Source of the DNA: Roseburia lenta
GTDB taxonomy: Bacteria; Bacillota; Clostridia; Lachnospirales; Lachnospiraceae
Length of the DNA: 64,000 bases
Direction: 5' to 3'
NCBI RefSeq assembly: GCF_014287435.1
Contig: NZ_JACOPG010000003.1
Span: 124,001 to 188,000, forward strand
The notes beneath the pieces were generated by a model that did no database searches, was not told the origin of the DNA, and saw only the letters and a program-made list of their open reading frames with translations. Within the stretch, counting starts at the first letter, position 1. Each line of letters opens with the position of its first letter. A program made the position numbers and the translations under genes. Below are positions 35,234 through 44,096 of this stretch, one piece after another.

Positions 35234-35317
35234 GCCGCAGTGGCGGAACTGGCAGACGCGCAGGACTTAAAATCCTGTGGTGGTGACATCGTACCGGTTC
35301 GATTCCGGTCTGCGGCA
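35234..35317 (+). tRNA. tRNA-Leu (TAA)
   Basis: 84 bases. The acceptor GCCGCAG pairs with CTGCGGC. Anticodon TAA at 35268-35270 in loop CTTAAAA, with a long variable arm. T-arm CCGGTTCGATTCCGG. No encoded CCA. Confidence 0.96.
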
Positions 35318-35327
35318 GTTTCTGTAA

Positions 35328-35364
35328 GGAGGACTTCTTTCTGAATAGAAAGAGGTCCTCTTTT
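35328..35364 (+). terminator. Terminator after tRNA-Leu
   Basis: GGAGGACTTCTTTCT pairs with AGAAAGAGGTCCTC (35347-35360) with one G-T pair. Loop GAAT, then four T residues. Confidence 0.85.
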
Positions 35365-35403
35365 GTATAATAGGCAATTTATAGCAATAGGAGGGATCGG
35401 CGC

Positions 35404-36276
35404 ATGGCAGAAAAAGGCGCAGACAATCGGAAAGAAAAAACTTCCCATCGGATACGCTACGGAAGCCTTATCGTCATGCTGGCGGTACTGATTTTGGGCA
35501 TCGTATATCTGCACGGAATGGTGCAAAGGTCGGAAGAAAAAGCACCGGCAAGTCAGAGTGAAACGCCCGGAGCGGGGCAGGAGACGACCATCTTAGAGAG
35601 CATCGAGAATCTGAAAGCAGGGCAGATTCTAGATGCGGCAAGCCTTGATCTGAATGATCCGGACAAATATTTTACTTCAAGTCAGCTTACTGAGGAACAA
35701 AAAGAAGATATGAAGGGAAAATCTTATATAGATAACCCGGATATTTCTTACGACGACCTGTCTTACCTTAAGGTCTTACATTATAATTATGAGCATGAGA
35801 TACAGGTGGGAGAGATCGTTGTGAATACAAAGGTCGCAGAGGATTGCCGACAGATCTTTTTAGAACTTTTTCAGGAGGGATATGAGATCCATTCCATGTA
35901 TCGGATCGATCGGTTTTACGGAGACGATACGACGCGTGATGCCGAGCAGGCTGATATCGACTCTATCAATCAGGATAATACCTCCGCTTTTCATTATCGT
36001 AAGATCGCAGGGACAAATGTCACATCTGAGCATGCATATGGCATGGCGATCGATATCAACCCTCTGGAAAATCCTTATGTGCCTGCAAATGATGTGACGG
36101 CGGCGGGAGCCAGCCCTTACTTGCAGTATGATCTTTATAAGGATCGAAGCAATCTTCGTCCGCACATGATCACGCATGAGGATATCTGCTATCAGATTTT
36201 TACAAGGCATGGTTTTACCTGGGGCGGCGATTGGAAGGGAACAAAAGATTATCAACATTTTGAAAAGGAAATGTAG
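35404..36276 (+). CDS. Membrane-anchored M15-family D-Ala-D-Ala carboxypeptidase-like protein
   Basis: 290 residues with one N-terminal transmembrane helix (LIVMLAVLILGIVYLHGM), so the domain faces the cell wall. After a linker of about 90 residues the peptidase domain carries the zinc motif SEHAYGMAIDINP (SxHxxGxAxD) and the late metal histidine in DYQHFEK, preceded by GDWKGTK. This pattern belongs to the M15 (VanY/endolysin-like) LAS family that trims peptidoglycan stem peptides. No van genes are nearby, so a housekeeping wall-editing role is more likely than glycopeptide resistance. The start ATG has GGAGGG. Confidence 0.85.
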   Translation: MAEKGADNRKEKTSHRIRYGSLIVMLAVLILGIVYLHGMVQRSEEKAPASQSETPGAGQETTILESIENLKAGQILDAASLDLNDPDKYFTSSQLTEEQKEDMKGKSYIDNPDISYDDLSYLKVLHYNYEHEIQVGEIVVNTKVAEDCRQIFLELFQEGYEIHSMYRIDRFYGDDTTRDAEQADIDSINQDNTSAFHYRKIAGTNVTSEHAYGMAIDINPLENPYVPANDVTAAGASPYLQYDLYKDRSNLRPHMITHEDICYQIFTRHGFTWGGDWKGTKDYQHFEKEM

Positions 36277-36279
36277 CGA

Positions 36280-38982
36280 ATGAAACGATTGACCATAGGT
36301 ATTCTGGCACATGTGGATGCCGGAAAGACAACCTTATCGGAAGCCCTTTTGTATGAGACGGGGGCGATCCGTAGCATGGGACGGGTAGATCATGGGGATG
36401 CCCATCTGGATACCGATGCCATGGAGAAAGCGCGTGGAATCACCATTTTTTCAAAAATGGCACGCTTTGCGTATGGAGATGCGGAATATGTACTTTTAGA
36501 TACACCGGGACATGCGGATTTTACAGCGGAGATGGAGCGTACCCTGTCGGTACTGGACTATGCCATTCTCGTGATCAGTGGGATTGATGGTGTGCAGGGA
36601 CATACGCGTACCCTGTGGAAACTTTTGCAAAATTATAATGTTCCATGCATCCTTTTTATCAATAAAATGGATGTGAGTCACAGAGGCAAGGAAGAATTAC
36701 TTTCTCATTTGCAGGAAAAATTAGCGGATGCCTGCATGGACTTTGGGGCTTTTTATGGGAATGCGCCTATGAGCGATCGAGACAAGGAACATATCGCCCT
36801 GTGCAGTGAACCGCTCTTGGATGCTTTTTTAAATACCGGTGACCTAGATCAGAAACTCCTGGTGGAGGCGATCGCAAAAAGACAGATCTTTCCGGTTTTA
36901 TTTGGGTCTGCCCTCAAAGTGCAGGGAGTAAAGGAACTTTTGCGCCTCATGCAGGACTATATGCGTCAGCCGTCCTGGGGGCAGGATTTTGCTGCCAGAT
37001 GCTTTAAGATTGGACGGGACGAAAAGGGCAACCGTCTGACTTATCTCAAGATCCTGGGCGGGGCAATGCATATCAAAGATAATTTGGCCTATGCCATTCA
37101 TTTCGCAGGGGCAGACAGTGATGCCGAGGAGGAAGCTGTGGAGGAGACCTGTCTGGAAAAAGTAAACCAGATCCGCCTGTATTCCGGGGAATGTTACGAG
37201 TGTGTAGATCGGGTGGAGGCAGGCGAGGTTTGCGTTATTTTAGGCTTGAGCCGGTCTTATGCAGGTATGACACTGGGTGACTGCGCGCGGGAAGAACATG
37301 CGATCATAGAACCGGTACTTTCCTATGAAGTGATTCCGCCGGAAGCTTGTGCGCCTCATGTCCTGCTATCTTATATGCGGCAGTTGGAGGAGGAAGATCC
37401 GACCCTTCGTGTGACCTGGCAGGAGAGGGCAAGACAGGTGCATGTGCATCTTATGGGACCGGTTCAGACGGAAGTCCTGCAGCAGCAGTTGAAAAAGAGA
37501 TACGGTATTCTGGTTACCTTTGGTGCAGGAAAAGTGCGTTATAAGGAGACGATACGCGGTGCGGTAGAGGGTGTGGGGCATTTTGAACCCCTGCGTCATT
37601 ATGCGGAGGCGCATATACTGATTGAGGAACTGCCGCAGGGAAGCGGCATGGAATACGCCATGGACTGCCCACCGGATGTCCTGGATCTGAACTGGCAGCG
37701 CCTGATCTATACACACCTTGCGGAGCGAACACACCGGGGCGTTTTGACCGGATCTCCTCTTACAGATGTGCGCCTGACTGTTGTGAGTGGCAAGGCACAC
37801 AAAAAACACACGGAGGGCGGAGATTTTAGACAGGCAACCTATCGGGCAGTTCGACAGGGACTGCGCAAGGCGCAGAGCGTGCTCTTAGAGCCATATTACC
37901 GGGTGCGGATCGAGATGCCGCAGCAGGCGCTGGGACGTGTTATGACGGATATGAGCAGGATGTATGGCAAGTTCGACGCACCAATCTTAGAAAATGAGAC
38001 AGCCGTCTTGCAGGGAATCGCGCCGGTAGCCCTCATGCGGGACTACGGTGCAGTGCTGGCGCAGGTAACCGGTGGTCTAGGGCAGATGACACTTGCTTTG
38101 GAAGGCTATTTTCCGTGCCACAATCAGGATGAGGTGGTAGCAGAGATTGCCTATGACCCGGATAAGGATCTGCGCAATACCTGTGATTCGGTATTTTGTG
38201 GTCACGGGGCAGGCTATCTGGTGCCTTGGTACGAGGTCGAGGACAAGATGCATATGCCGATGGCGTCCTATCTGTATGAGAAAAAGCAGGAAGCGAGCAT
38301 GGATCAGGTCATTGCGGCAGCCAAGGCGAGGGCGGAAGCCATGCGGCAGGGACAGCCCCAGGGCTATGACGGTTACGGCGGACTGGAATCGGATCTGGAA
38401 GAGATCTTTGTCCGTGAATTTGGGGAGATCAAGCGGCGATTGCCGGGCGCAGAGAAGCGTGTGATCGATGCAGACAAAAAAGACCGGATGCAGGAAGCAC
38501 GCGAAGCCTATCAAAAGGCACACGCTAGAGACAAGAAGGTTGCGATCAGAAAGAAATATCTTCTGGTCGATGGATATAATGTCATTTTTGCGTGGAAAGA
38601 GTTGGATGAGATCGCCAAGACCAGCATTGACGGAGCCAGAGGCAGACTGCTGGATATCATGTGCAATTATCAGGGGCATGTGGGACAGGAAGTGATCGTT
38701 GTTTTCGATGCCTATCGGGTGCGTGGTCATGTGGAAGAAGTGGTGGATTATCATAATATCCATGTAGTCTACACCAGGGAAGCGGAGACGGCAGATGCCT
38801 ATATTGAGCGCACGACCCATGATATGGCGGATAAATACGAGGTGACGGTGGCAACATCGGATCGCCGGGAGCAGATGATCGTCATTGGCGAAGGGGCAAG
38901 GCGATTTTCGGCAAGGGATCTGGAAAAGGAAGTAGAACGCGTCAATCGGGAGGCTATGGAAGCATTCAAACCGCTGGAATGA
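36280..38982 (+). CDS. TetM/TetO-like ribosomal-protection GTPase fused to a Rae1/YacP-type NYN nuclease
   Basis: 900 residues, about 260 longer than TetM. The N-terminal EF-G-like GTPase has G1 AHVDAGKTTLSE, G2 RGITIFSKM, G3 DTPGHADF, G4 NKMD and G5 GSAL. Domain IV/V features include KAHKKHTEGGDFRQATY and ALEGYFPCHNQ. A charged linker (about 660-755) leads to a NYN domain at about residues 760-895: LLVDGYNVIFAWKEL, VIVVFDAYRV, REAETADAYIERTTHDMADK and VATSDRREQ. These carry the acidic catalytic residues of the PIN/NYN fold and match Bacillus Rae1 (YacP), an A-site mRNA endonuclease. The fusion suggests ribosome-coupled mRNA cleavage. Tetracycline protection cannot be inferred with safety. 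Confidence 0.88.
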   Translation: MKRLTIGILAHVDAGKTTLSEALLYETGAIRSMGRVDHGDAHLDTDAMEKARGITIFSKMARFAYGDAEYVLLDTPGHADFTAEMERTLSVLDYAILVISGIDGVQGHTRTLWKLLQNYNVPCILFINKMDVSHRGKEELLSHLQEKLADACMDFGAFYGNAPMSDRDKEHIALCSEPLLDAFLNTGDLDQKLLVEAIAKRQIFPVLFGSALKVQGVKELLRLMQDYMRQPSWGQDFAARCFKIGRDEKGNRLTYLKILGGAMHIKDNLAYAIHFAGADSDAEEEAVEETCLEKVNQIRLYSGECYECVDRVEAGEVCVILGLSRSYAGMTLGDCAREEHAIIEPVLSYEVIPPEACAPHVLLSYMRQLEEEDPTLRVTWQERARQVHVHLMGPVQTEVLQQQLKKRYGILVTFGAGKVRYKETIRGAVEGVGHFEPLRHYAEAHILIEELPQGSGMEYAMDCPPDVLDLNWQRLIYTHLAERTHRGVLTGSPLTDVRLTVVSGKAHKKHTEGGDFRQATYRAVRQGLRKAQSVLLEPYYRVRIEMPQQALGRVMTDMSRMYGKFDAPILENETAVLQGIAPVALMRDYGAVLAQVTGGLGQMTLALEGYFPCHNQDEVVAEIAYDPDKDLRNTCDSVFCGHGAGYLVPWYEVEDKMHMPMASYLYEKKQEASMDQVIAAAKARAEAMRQGQPQGYDGYGGLESDLEEIFVREFGEIKRRLPGAEKRVIDADKKDRMQEAREAYQKAHARDKKVAIRKKYLLVDGYNVIFAWKELDEIAKTSIDGARGRLLDIMCNYQGHVGQEVIVVFDAYRVRGHVEEVVDYHNIHVVYTREAETADAYIERTTHDMADKYEVTVATSDRREQMIVIGEGARRFSARDLEKEVERVNREAMEAFKPLE

Positions 38983-39064
38983 GACAATTTTTGACAGACA
39001 AGCCATAGGAGTATGTGGTATACTAATCTACATGGTATGAGACGTTTATAAATGAGGTAGCAAT

Positions 39065-40156
39065 ATGAAAATAATTCATTGTGCAGATCTGCATCTGGAT
39101 TCCAAGATGGAAAGCAATCTGGATCGGGAAGCCGCCGGCATGCGACGGGATGAATTGCTGGATACTTTTGAGCGTATGGTGGCGTATGCAGCAGAGCAGG
39201 ACGTGCGTGTGATCCTGATCGCCGGAGATCTGTTTGATAAGCCCAATGTACGAAAGACGGCAAAGACCCGTGTGATCGAGCAGATCAAGGGACATCCGCA
39301 GATCGATTTTTGCTATATCAGGGGCAACCACGATCAATTGGATTTTGTGGAAGAATTATCCGAGCAGGAGAATATCACCAACTTAAAACTCTTTGGTACG
39401 GACGAATGGACATCCTATGATTATGGGGATGTGGTCATTACCGGCATGGAACTGGTCAAGGAAAACAGTCAGACCTTGGGCATGAATCTGGTGCTGGATC
39501 AGAACCGTGTCAATATTGTCGCTTTGCATGGGCAGGAATCGGACTATCAGGGCAATGACCGGACAGAGGTCGTAAACCTATCTATGCTGCGGGGCAAGTA
39601 TATCGATTATCTTGCTTTGGGACATATCCATTCCTACAAAAAGGAAAGGCTGGATGACCGCGGCGTTTATTGTTACAGTGGTTGTCTGGAAGGGCGCGGC
39701 TTTGATGAGTGCGGAGAGAAGGGCTTTGTCCTTTTGGATATCACCGAGGGCAAGATCCATACGGAATTTGTGCCGATCGCAAAAAGGATGCTGCATGAAG
39801 TCAAAGTAGAGGTCGATCCGACGATGGATATGGCGGCGATCATCCGTGCTGCCAAGGAATGTGTGAAAGATATCTCATCGGAGGATCTGATCAAGATCAT
39901 CGTGACCGGTGAGACAAATATAGATACCGATATTGATTGCGAGCGCCTGCGCCGCAGTCTGGATCAGGACTTCTTTTTTATCAAGATATATGATCGCACA
40001 TCGGTACAGATCGATTATGAAAGTTTCCGTAATGACAAGTCTCTCAAAGGAGAGTTTGTCCGTCTGATGGAAAGACAGCATATGTCGGAAGATGAGAGAG
40101 CAGCCATTATTGAGTTGGGCATGAAAGCAATTATGGGCGAGGACATAGAAGTATGA
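39065..40156 (+). CDS. SbcD/Mre11-like DNA exonuclease subunit (YhaO-like)
   Basis: 363 residues. The metallophosphoesterase motifs are HCADLHLDSKM, IAGDLFDKPNVRKT, IRGNHDQ and LALGHIHSYKK, with a conserved histidine in VNIVALHGQES. These give the two-metal nuclease site of Mre11/SbcD. The C-terminal 100 residues are the capping/partner-binding region. Its last codons overlap the ATG of the SbcC-like gene (ATGA), so the two form a complex. The pair resembles Bacillus YhaO-YhaN more than classical SbcDC, because the partner is membrane-anchored. Confidence 0.9.
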   Translation: MKIIHCADLHLDSKMESNLDREAAGMRRDELLDTFERMVAYAAEQDVRVILIAGDLFDKPNVRKTAKTRVIEQIKGHPQIDFCYIRGNHDQLDFVEELSEQENITNLKLFGTDEWTSYDYGDVVITGMELVKENSQTLGMNLVLDQNRVNIVALHGQESDYQGNDRTEVVNLSMLRGKYIDYLALGHIHSYKKERLDDRGVYCYSGCLEGRGFDECGEKGFVLLDITEGKIHTEFVPIAKRMLHEVKVEVDPTMDMAAIIRAAKECVKDISSEDLIKIIVTGETNIDTDIDCERLRRSLDQDFFFIKIYDRTSVQIDYESFRNDKSLKGEFVRLMERQHMSEDERAAIIELGMKAIMGEDIEV

Positions 40157-42831
40157 AGTTAATTTCCTGTTATATTACCGGATTTGGGACAATCAAAGAA
40201 TGGTCTTACGATTTTTCTGACGGCATGAATGCCCTGTGTCAGGAAAATGGCTGGGGAAAGACGACCTTTAGTGTGTTTTTGAAAGCCATGTTCTACGGCA
40301 TGGACTATTCGGCACGCACCAAGATGCTGACCGAGCGCAAGCATTATATGCCTTGGGATGGCGGTGTCTGTGGCGGTTATCTGATCTTTGAGGCAGAAGG
40401 CAAGCGCTATCGGGTCGAGCGTAGTTTTGGCAAGACGGATAAGGATGACACCTTTACTCTGATCGATACCAATACCGGGGCAGCCTGTGACGATTTTTCA
40501 CAGAATTTGGGTGAGGAACTCTTTCAGGTAGATCGGGATTCTTTTGAAAAAAGTATCTTTATCCCGCAGGCATCGGTATCAACGGCGATGACGGACAGTC
40601 TGAATGCCAAGATGGGAAATCTGGCATCGGCAAAGGACGATATCAACAACTTTGATGAGGCTTTGAACCGTGTCAGTGAAGTGCGTAAAAATTATACCAG
40701 GCGGAGCAAGGTCAACAACGGCAAGATCAATGTCATCAAGGAAGAGATCAGCAGATGCAGTGAAGTGATCGATAAGAAGGCGGCGATCTTAGACGGCTAC
40801 CGCAAGCAGTTTGACAAGTTAGAGGAAAAGAAAAAGTCCTTAAATTGGATGGAGGCAGAAAAGAACCGTATCACGGAAGCCATCCGCACGCAGAGCAAGC
40901 GCGAGCAGGATATGGGGGCATATCGCCAGCAAAAAGAATTTTTGGAAAAACAGCAGGAAGAAATGAATGTCCTGGATGATTTCTTTGCGACCGGATTGCC
41001 AAGTGAGGAAGAACACGCAAAACTGGAAGATGTGGAGCGTCAGTATGACATGAGCCGGCGGACAGAGAAAGACTTAGCGATCAAATTGCCGCCGGAGCAG
41101 CAGATCAAGAAGTGGGAAGACCTCTTTGGGGACCAAGTACCGGATGAGGAGGATCTTTCCAAGTGGAAGGATATGTCTGTCCGCGTGCAGGAATTGCGGA
41201 TGCAGGGAGAACACTCCAAGTTGTCTGAGGAGGCAACGGCACAGTTAGATCAGTTAAAATACTTCTTTGCCAATAAGGTTCCGACGGAGGAAGAATTATC
41301 CCAGATAGAAAAGGACGTTGTGGAACTGTCGCGTCTGGATGGTCGTATCGTGGAGCAGGATGAGAATTATCGAAACATCAAGGCACGTGTGGATATGGCA
41401 CAAAAGACCGGCAGGACAGCGGGCAAGACGGCAGGGGTTCTATTGCTTTTTATTTTATTTGCAGCCTTACTCCTGGGAGGATTTTCTTTCCGGATCCTTG
41501 CCCCGGAAGCAGACGGCAGTACGATCTATCAGATTCTTTGCTTTGTCGGCGCAGCAGCGACAGGAGTAGCCGCTATTATGCAGATCGGCAGAATACGATC
41601 TTTACATCGCAACAAGCAGGAAGACTTGCAGGGACAACTCGCAGAGGCTGCGGAGGCACTGGCACAGAGCCGGGAAACAAGAGAAGTCTTAGCAATCCGT
41701 TGTAAAGCATTTTTGGCTGATTTTAAACTGACACCGGCAGACAGCATGCAGCAGATGGTTTATGAGATACGTGTTAATCTGGATCATTATGTGCGCCTGC
41801 GGGATGAGGAGCATCAGGCGACAGCGCAGACAACAGATGCCGTAGAGGAAATGGCTGATCTGCGCATGGAACTTTATACTATATTAGACCGATATGCCCA
41901 GGTATATCACATGGATCTTTACCATGAGGGCAATGAGGCAGACCTTTTAGAACAGTTGAAGAAAGATAAAAATGCCTATGAGGAATACATTCACTGCCGT
42001 AAGCAGTTGGAATTGATCCGTCTGACCATGGAGGAACAGAAGCGGCTTTTGGAAAAATATCTGGGCAGATTTCCGTTGGAAGAAGGAACTTCCCTGCAGG
42101 AACAACTGCATCTGATCTGGAGCAAACGGCAGCGTTATGGTCAGTTACAGGAAGAGATCGCTAGTTTGCAGGAAAAGATCCAGGCATTTGCCGAGGATAA
42201 TCAGGTAGAGGAGATCGCGCTTTCCGTCGAGCAGTTACAGGAGAAACAGGTACAGATCGATGAGGAGATCAAGGATATGCAAAAGGGCATCACACAGGAT
42301 CGAGAGTCGCTGCACCAGTTGTCAGTCGAGTTGGACGGCATTGAAGATGCGGAGAACCGTCGTGATGTACTTCTGGAGGAAAAGGCAGAGTGCGACCGCA
42401 AGGTAGACCTGCTTACCAAGACCGAAGAATATTTAAAGATCGCCAAGGAGCAATTCCTGTCTACTTATATGCGGCCTTTGCGTCAGGGCATGGAACACTA
42501 TATGGCGATTCTGGATGATAAATATAAGGACTCCGTCAAGGATATGGATTTTGATATTACCATGGATCTGTCCGTGCAGGTGCTGAGTCAGGGAAGCACC
42601 CATTCCAGTGATTATTTGAGCCATGGCTATCAGGATCTGGTAGGGCTTTGTGCCAGATTTGCCCTGGTGGATGTCTTGTATCATAAGGAACAGCCGGTGA
42701 TCGTACTGGATGATCCTTTTACCAATTTAGACCAGCAAAAGATTACGCATGCCTTAAAACTTCTTTCTGACATAGCAAAGGAGCGGCAGATCGTTTACTT
42801 TACCTGTCACGAAAGCCGCATGCCATCTTAG
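40153..42831 (+). CDS. SbcC/Rad50-like ATPase with central membrane helices (YhaN-like)
   Basis: 892 residues. The N-terminal ATPase half has Walker A ENGWGKTTF. The C-terminal half has Walker B VIVLDDPFTNLDQQK and a switch His in YFTCHESR, with a signature-like SHGYQDLVGLCARFA. Long coiled coils fill residues about 180-410 and 490-770. Between them, near residues 430-475, sit two hydrophobic helices (AGVLLLFILFAALLLGGF and IYQILCFVGAAATGVAAIM) where Rad50/SbcC have a CxxC zinc hook. No zinc hook is seen. The protein is therefore probably anchored at the membrane and works with the SbcD-like nuclease in DNA end processing. Confidence 0.88.
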   Translation: MKLISCYITGFGTIKEWSYDFSDGMNALCQENGWGKTTFSVFLKAMFYGMDYSARTKMLTERKHYMPWDGGVCGGYLIFEAEGKRYRVERSFGKTDKDDTFTLIDTNTGAACDDFSQNLGEELFQVDRDSFEKSIFIPQASVSTAMTDSLNAKMGNLASAKDDINNFDEALNRVSEVRKNYTRRSKVNNGKINVIKEEISRCSEVIDKKAAILDGYRKQFDKLEEKKKSLNWMEAEKNRITEAIRTQSKREQDMGAYRQQKEFLEKQQEEMNVLDDFFATGLPSEEEHAKLEDVERQYDMSRRTEKDLAIKLPPEQQIKKWEDLFGDQVPDEEDLSKWKDMSVRVQELRMQGEHSKLSEEATAQLDQLKYFFANKVPTEEELSQIEKDVVELSRLDGRIVEQDENYRNIKARVDMAQKTGRTAGKTAGVLLLFILFAALLLGGFSFRILAPEADGSTIYQILCFVGAAATGVAAIMQIGRIRSLHRNKQEDLQGQLAEAAEALAQSRETREVLAIRCKAFLADFKLTPADSMQQMVYEIRVNLDHYVRLRDEEHQATAQTTDAVEEMADLRMELYTILDRYAQVYHMDLYHEGNEADLLEQLKKDKNAYEEYIHCRKQLELIRLTMEEQKRLLEKYLGRFPLEEGTSLQEQLHLIWSKRQRYGQLQEEIASLQEKIQAFAEDNQVEEIALSVEQLQEKQVQIDEEIKDMQKGITQDRESLHQLSVELDGIEDAENRRDVLLEEKAECDRKVDLLTKTEEYLKIAKEQFLSTYMRPLRQGMEHYMAILDDKYKDSVKDMDFDITMDLSVQVLSQGSTHSSDYLSHGYQDLVGLCARFALVDVLYHKEQPVIVLDDPFTNLDQQKITHALKLLSDIAKERQIVYFTCHESRMPS

Positions 42832-42851
42832 TCTGGGATGATGATTTTCCC

Positions 42852-42904
42852 GCCTGTCAGATATCGAAAAAGTTCTTGACAGGCAGGGGGATTTTCGATA
42901 AAAT
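42852..42904 (+). promoter_or_regulatory. tRNA-Phe/tRNA-Gly promoter with an inverted repeat at the -35
   Basis: TTGACA (42876-42881), a 17-bp spacer and TAAAAT (42899-42904). An 8-bp inverted repeat GCCTGTCA (42852-42859)/TGACAGGC (42877-42884) includes the -35. It may be a weak terminator for the SbcC-like gene or an operator. Confidence 0.75.
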
Positions 42905-42928
42905 CAACTTGTTGTTGTGAAACGACGA

Positions 42929-43001
<73 letters not shown>

Positions 43002-43004
43002 TCT

Positions 43005-43075
43005 GCGGGTGTAGTTCAATGGTAGAACATCAGCCTTCCAAGCTGAATACGTGGGTTCGATTCCCATCACCCGCT
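43005..43075 (+). tRNA. tRNA-Gly (TCC)
   Basis: 71 bases. The acceptor GCGGGTG pairs with CACCCGC. Anticodon TCC at 43037-43039 in loop CTTCCAA, T-arm GTGGGTTCGATTCCCAT. Three bases after tRNA-Phe and no encoded CCA. Confidence 0.97.
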
Positions 43076-43082
43076 CTTAAGA

Positions 43083-43115
43083 AAAGCCTTGATTCGATAT
43101 GGATCAAGGCTTTTT
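43083..43115 (+). terminator. Terminator after tRNA-Gly
   Basis: AAAGCCTTGAT (43083-43093) pairs with ATCAAGGCTTT (43103-43113), followed by a T run. Confidence 0.93.
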
Positions 43116-43164
43116 ACATTTATATCTTGTAGTCTGGGAAAAGCAGACAGAAAAGGGGCAGATG

Positions 43165-43938
43165 ATGGATAAAAGAGAAGCACCGATCGCGGTGTTTGAC
43201 TCTGGCATGGGTGGAGTCAGTGTTTTGCGTGAACTGATCAAAACGATGCCGGAAGAAGATTTTTATTATTTTGGTGATTCTAAGAATGCACCGTATGGGA
43301 CAAAGAGTACAGAAAAAGTGCGCGAACTCACCATTGCACATACAGAAGATTTTATGAAAATGGGAGCCAAGGGCGTTGTGATCGCCTGCAATACGGCTAC
43401 CAGTGCGGCGGTGCGCGTCTTGCGCCTCATGTACCCGGAACTGCCGCTGGTAGGGATCGAGCCGGCGGTCAAACCGGCAGCAGAAAAGTATCCTCAGGGC
43501 AATATCCTTGTGATGGCGACACCGATCACGATCCGGGAAGAAAAACTGCATCATTTGATTGAAAAATTTGGCGGTCATGCTAACGTGATGCCGCTTGCCT
43601 GTCCGGGACTTATGGATTTTGTGGAAGCGGGCAATATTGACAGCCCGGAACTCTATGGTTTCCTGCGCGATCTGTTGGAACCCTATCAAAAGAATCTGGA
43701 TGCGGTCGTTTTGGGATGCACCCACTATCCTTTTGTGCGCAAGGTCATCGAACGGATCGTTGGCGATCAGGTGGAGATCTTTGACGGCGGTGCCGGGACA
43801 GCGCGGGAAATGCGCAGACGGCTTGCTGTGGACGGTCTTTTGCGGGAAGCGACCGGAAGACAAGGAAAAATCGAATTTCACAACAGTGATCTTACCAAAG
43901 AAAGAGAAGATTTATTTGAAAAATTATTGCACTACTAG
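43165..43938 (+). CDS. murI: Glutamate racemase
   Basis: Makes D-glutamate for peptidoglycan. 257 residues from ATG 43165, 6 bases after AAAAGGGG. ATG 43162 is also possible, and the in-frame ATG at 43099 lies inside the tRNA terminator. The two catalytic cysteines are in VIACNTATSAA and VVLGCTHYPFV. The substrate-binding opening VFDSGMGGVSVLREL and YFGDSKNAPYG are family signatures. The gene is separate from the other wall genes in this window. Confidence 0.95.
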   Translation: MDKREAPIAVFDSGMGGVSVLRELIKTMPEEDFYYFGDSKNAPYGTKSTEKVRELTIAHTEDFMKMGAKGVVIACNTATSAAVRVLRLMYPELPLVGIEPAVKPAAEKYPQGNILVMATPITIREEKLHHLIEKFGGHANVMPLACPGLMDFVEAGNIDSPELYGFLRDLLEPYQKNLDAVVLGCTHYPFVRKVIERIVGDQVEIFDGGAGTAREMRRRLAVDGLLREATGRQGKIEFHNSDLTKEREDLFEKLLHY

Positions 43939-44096
43939 GCAGTAAGATTATGGGAATAAGAGGCGAATTCATCAAGGTGTGGAAAAACCCATAAACGCTT
44001 GCATTAGGAATATGATAGGAGTAAAATAATTGCGGTTCAAAGGAAACCGTATGGTTTTACAAATATATAAAATGAAAGAAAGAAAAGGTGAGCGTT

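Noticed and set aside
34999..35317. tRNA genes as the integration site of the R-M island
   Set aside because: The island ends at 34283, before the tRNAs, and its direct repeats overlap the glycosidase end, not a tRNA.
35404..36276. Part of a vancomycin-resistance cluster (vanY)
   Set aside because: No vanH/A/X or VanRS genes are adjacent, and the ddl at 59897 looks like an ordinary D-Ala ligase.
36280..38982. Acquired tetracycline resistance gene
   Set aside because: The gene has no mobile-element context, its base composition matches the neighbours, and it carries a C-terminal nuclease domain absent from TetM/TetO. Resistance is not claimed.
38077..39006. 309-codon minus-strand frame within the TetM-NYN gene
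   Set aside because: The antisense frame lies opposite conserved NYN motifs. Its translation is rich in His, Leu and Ile with no domain.
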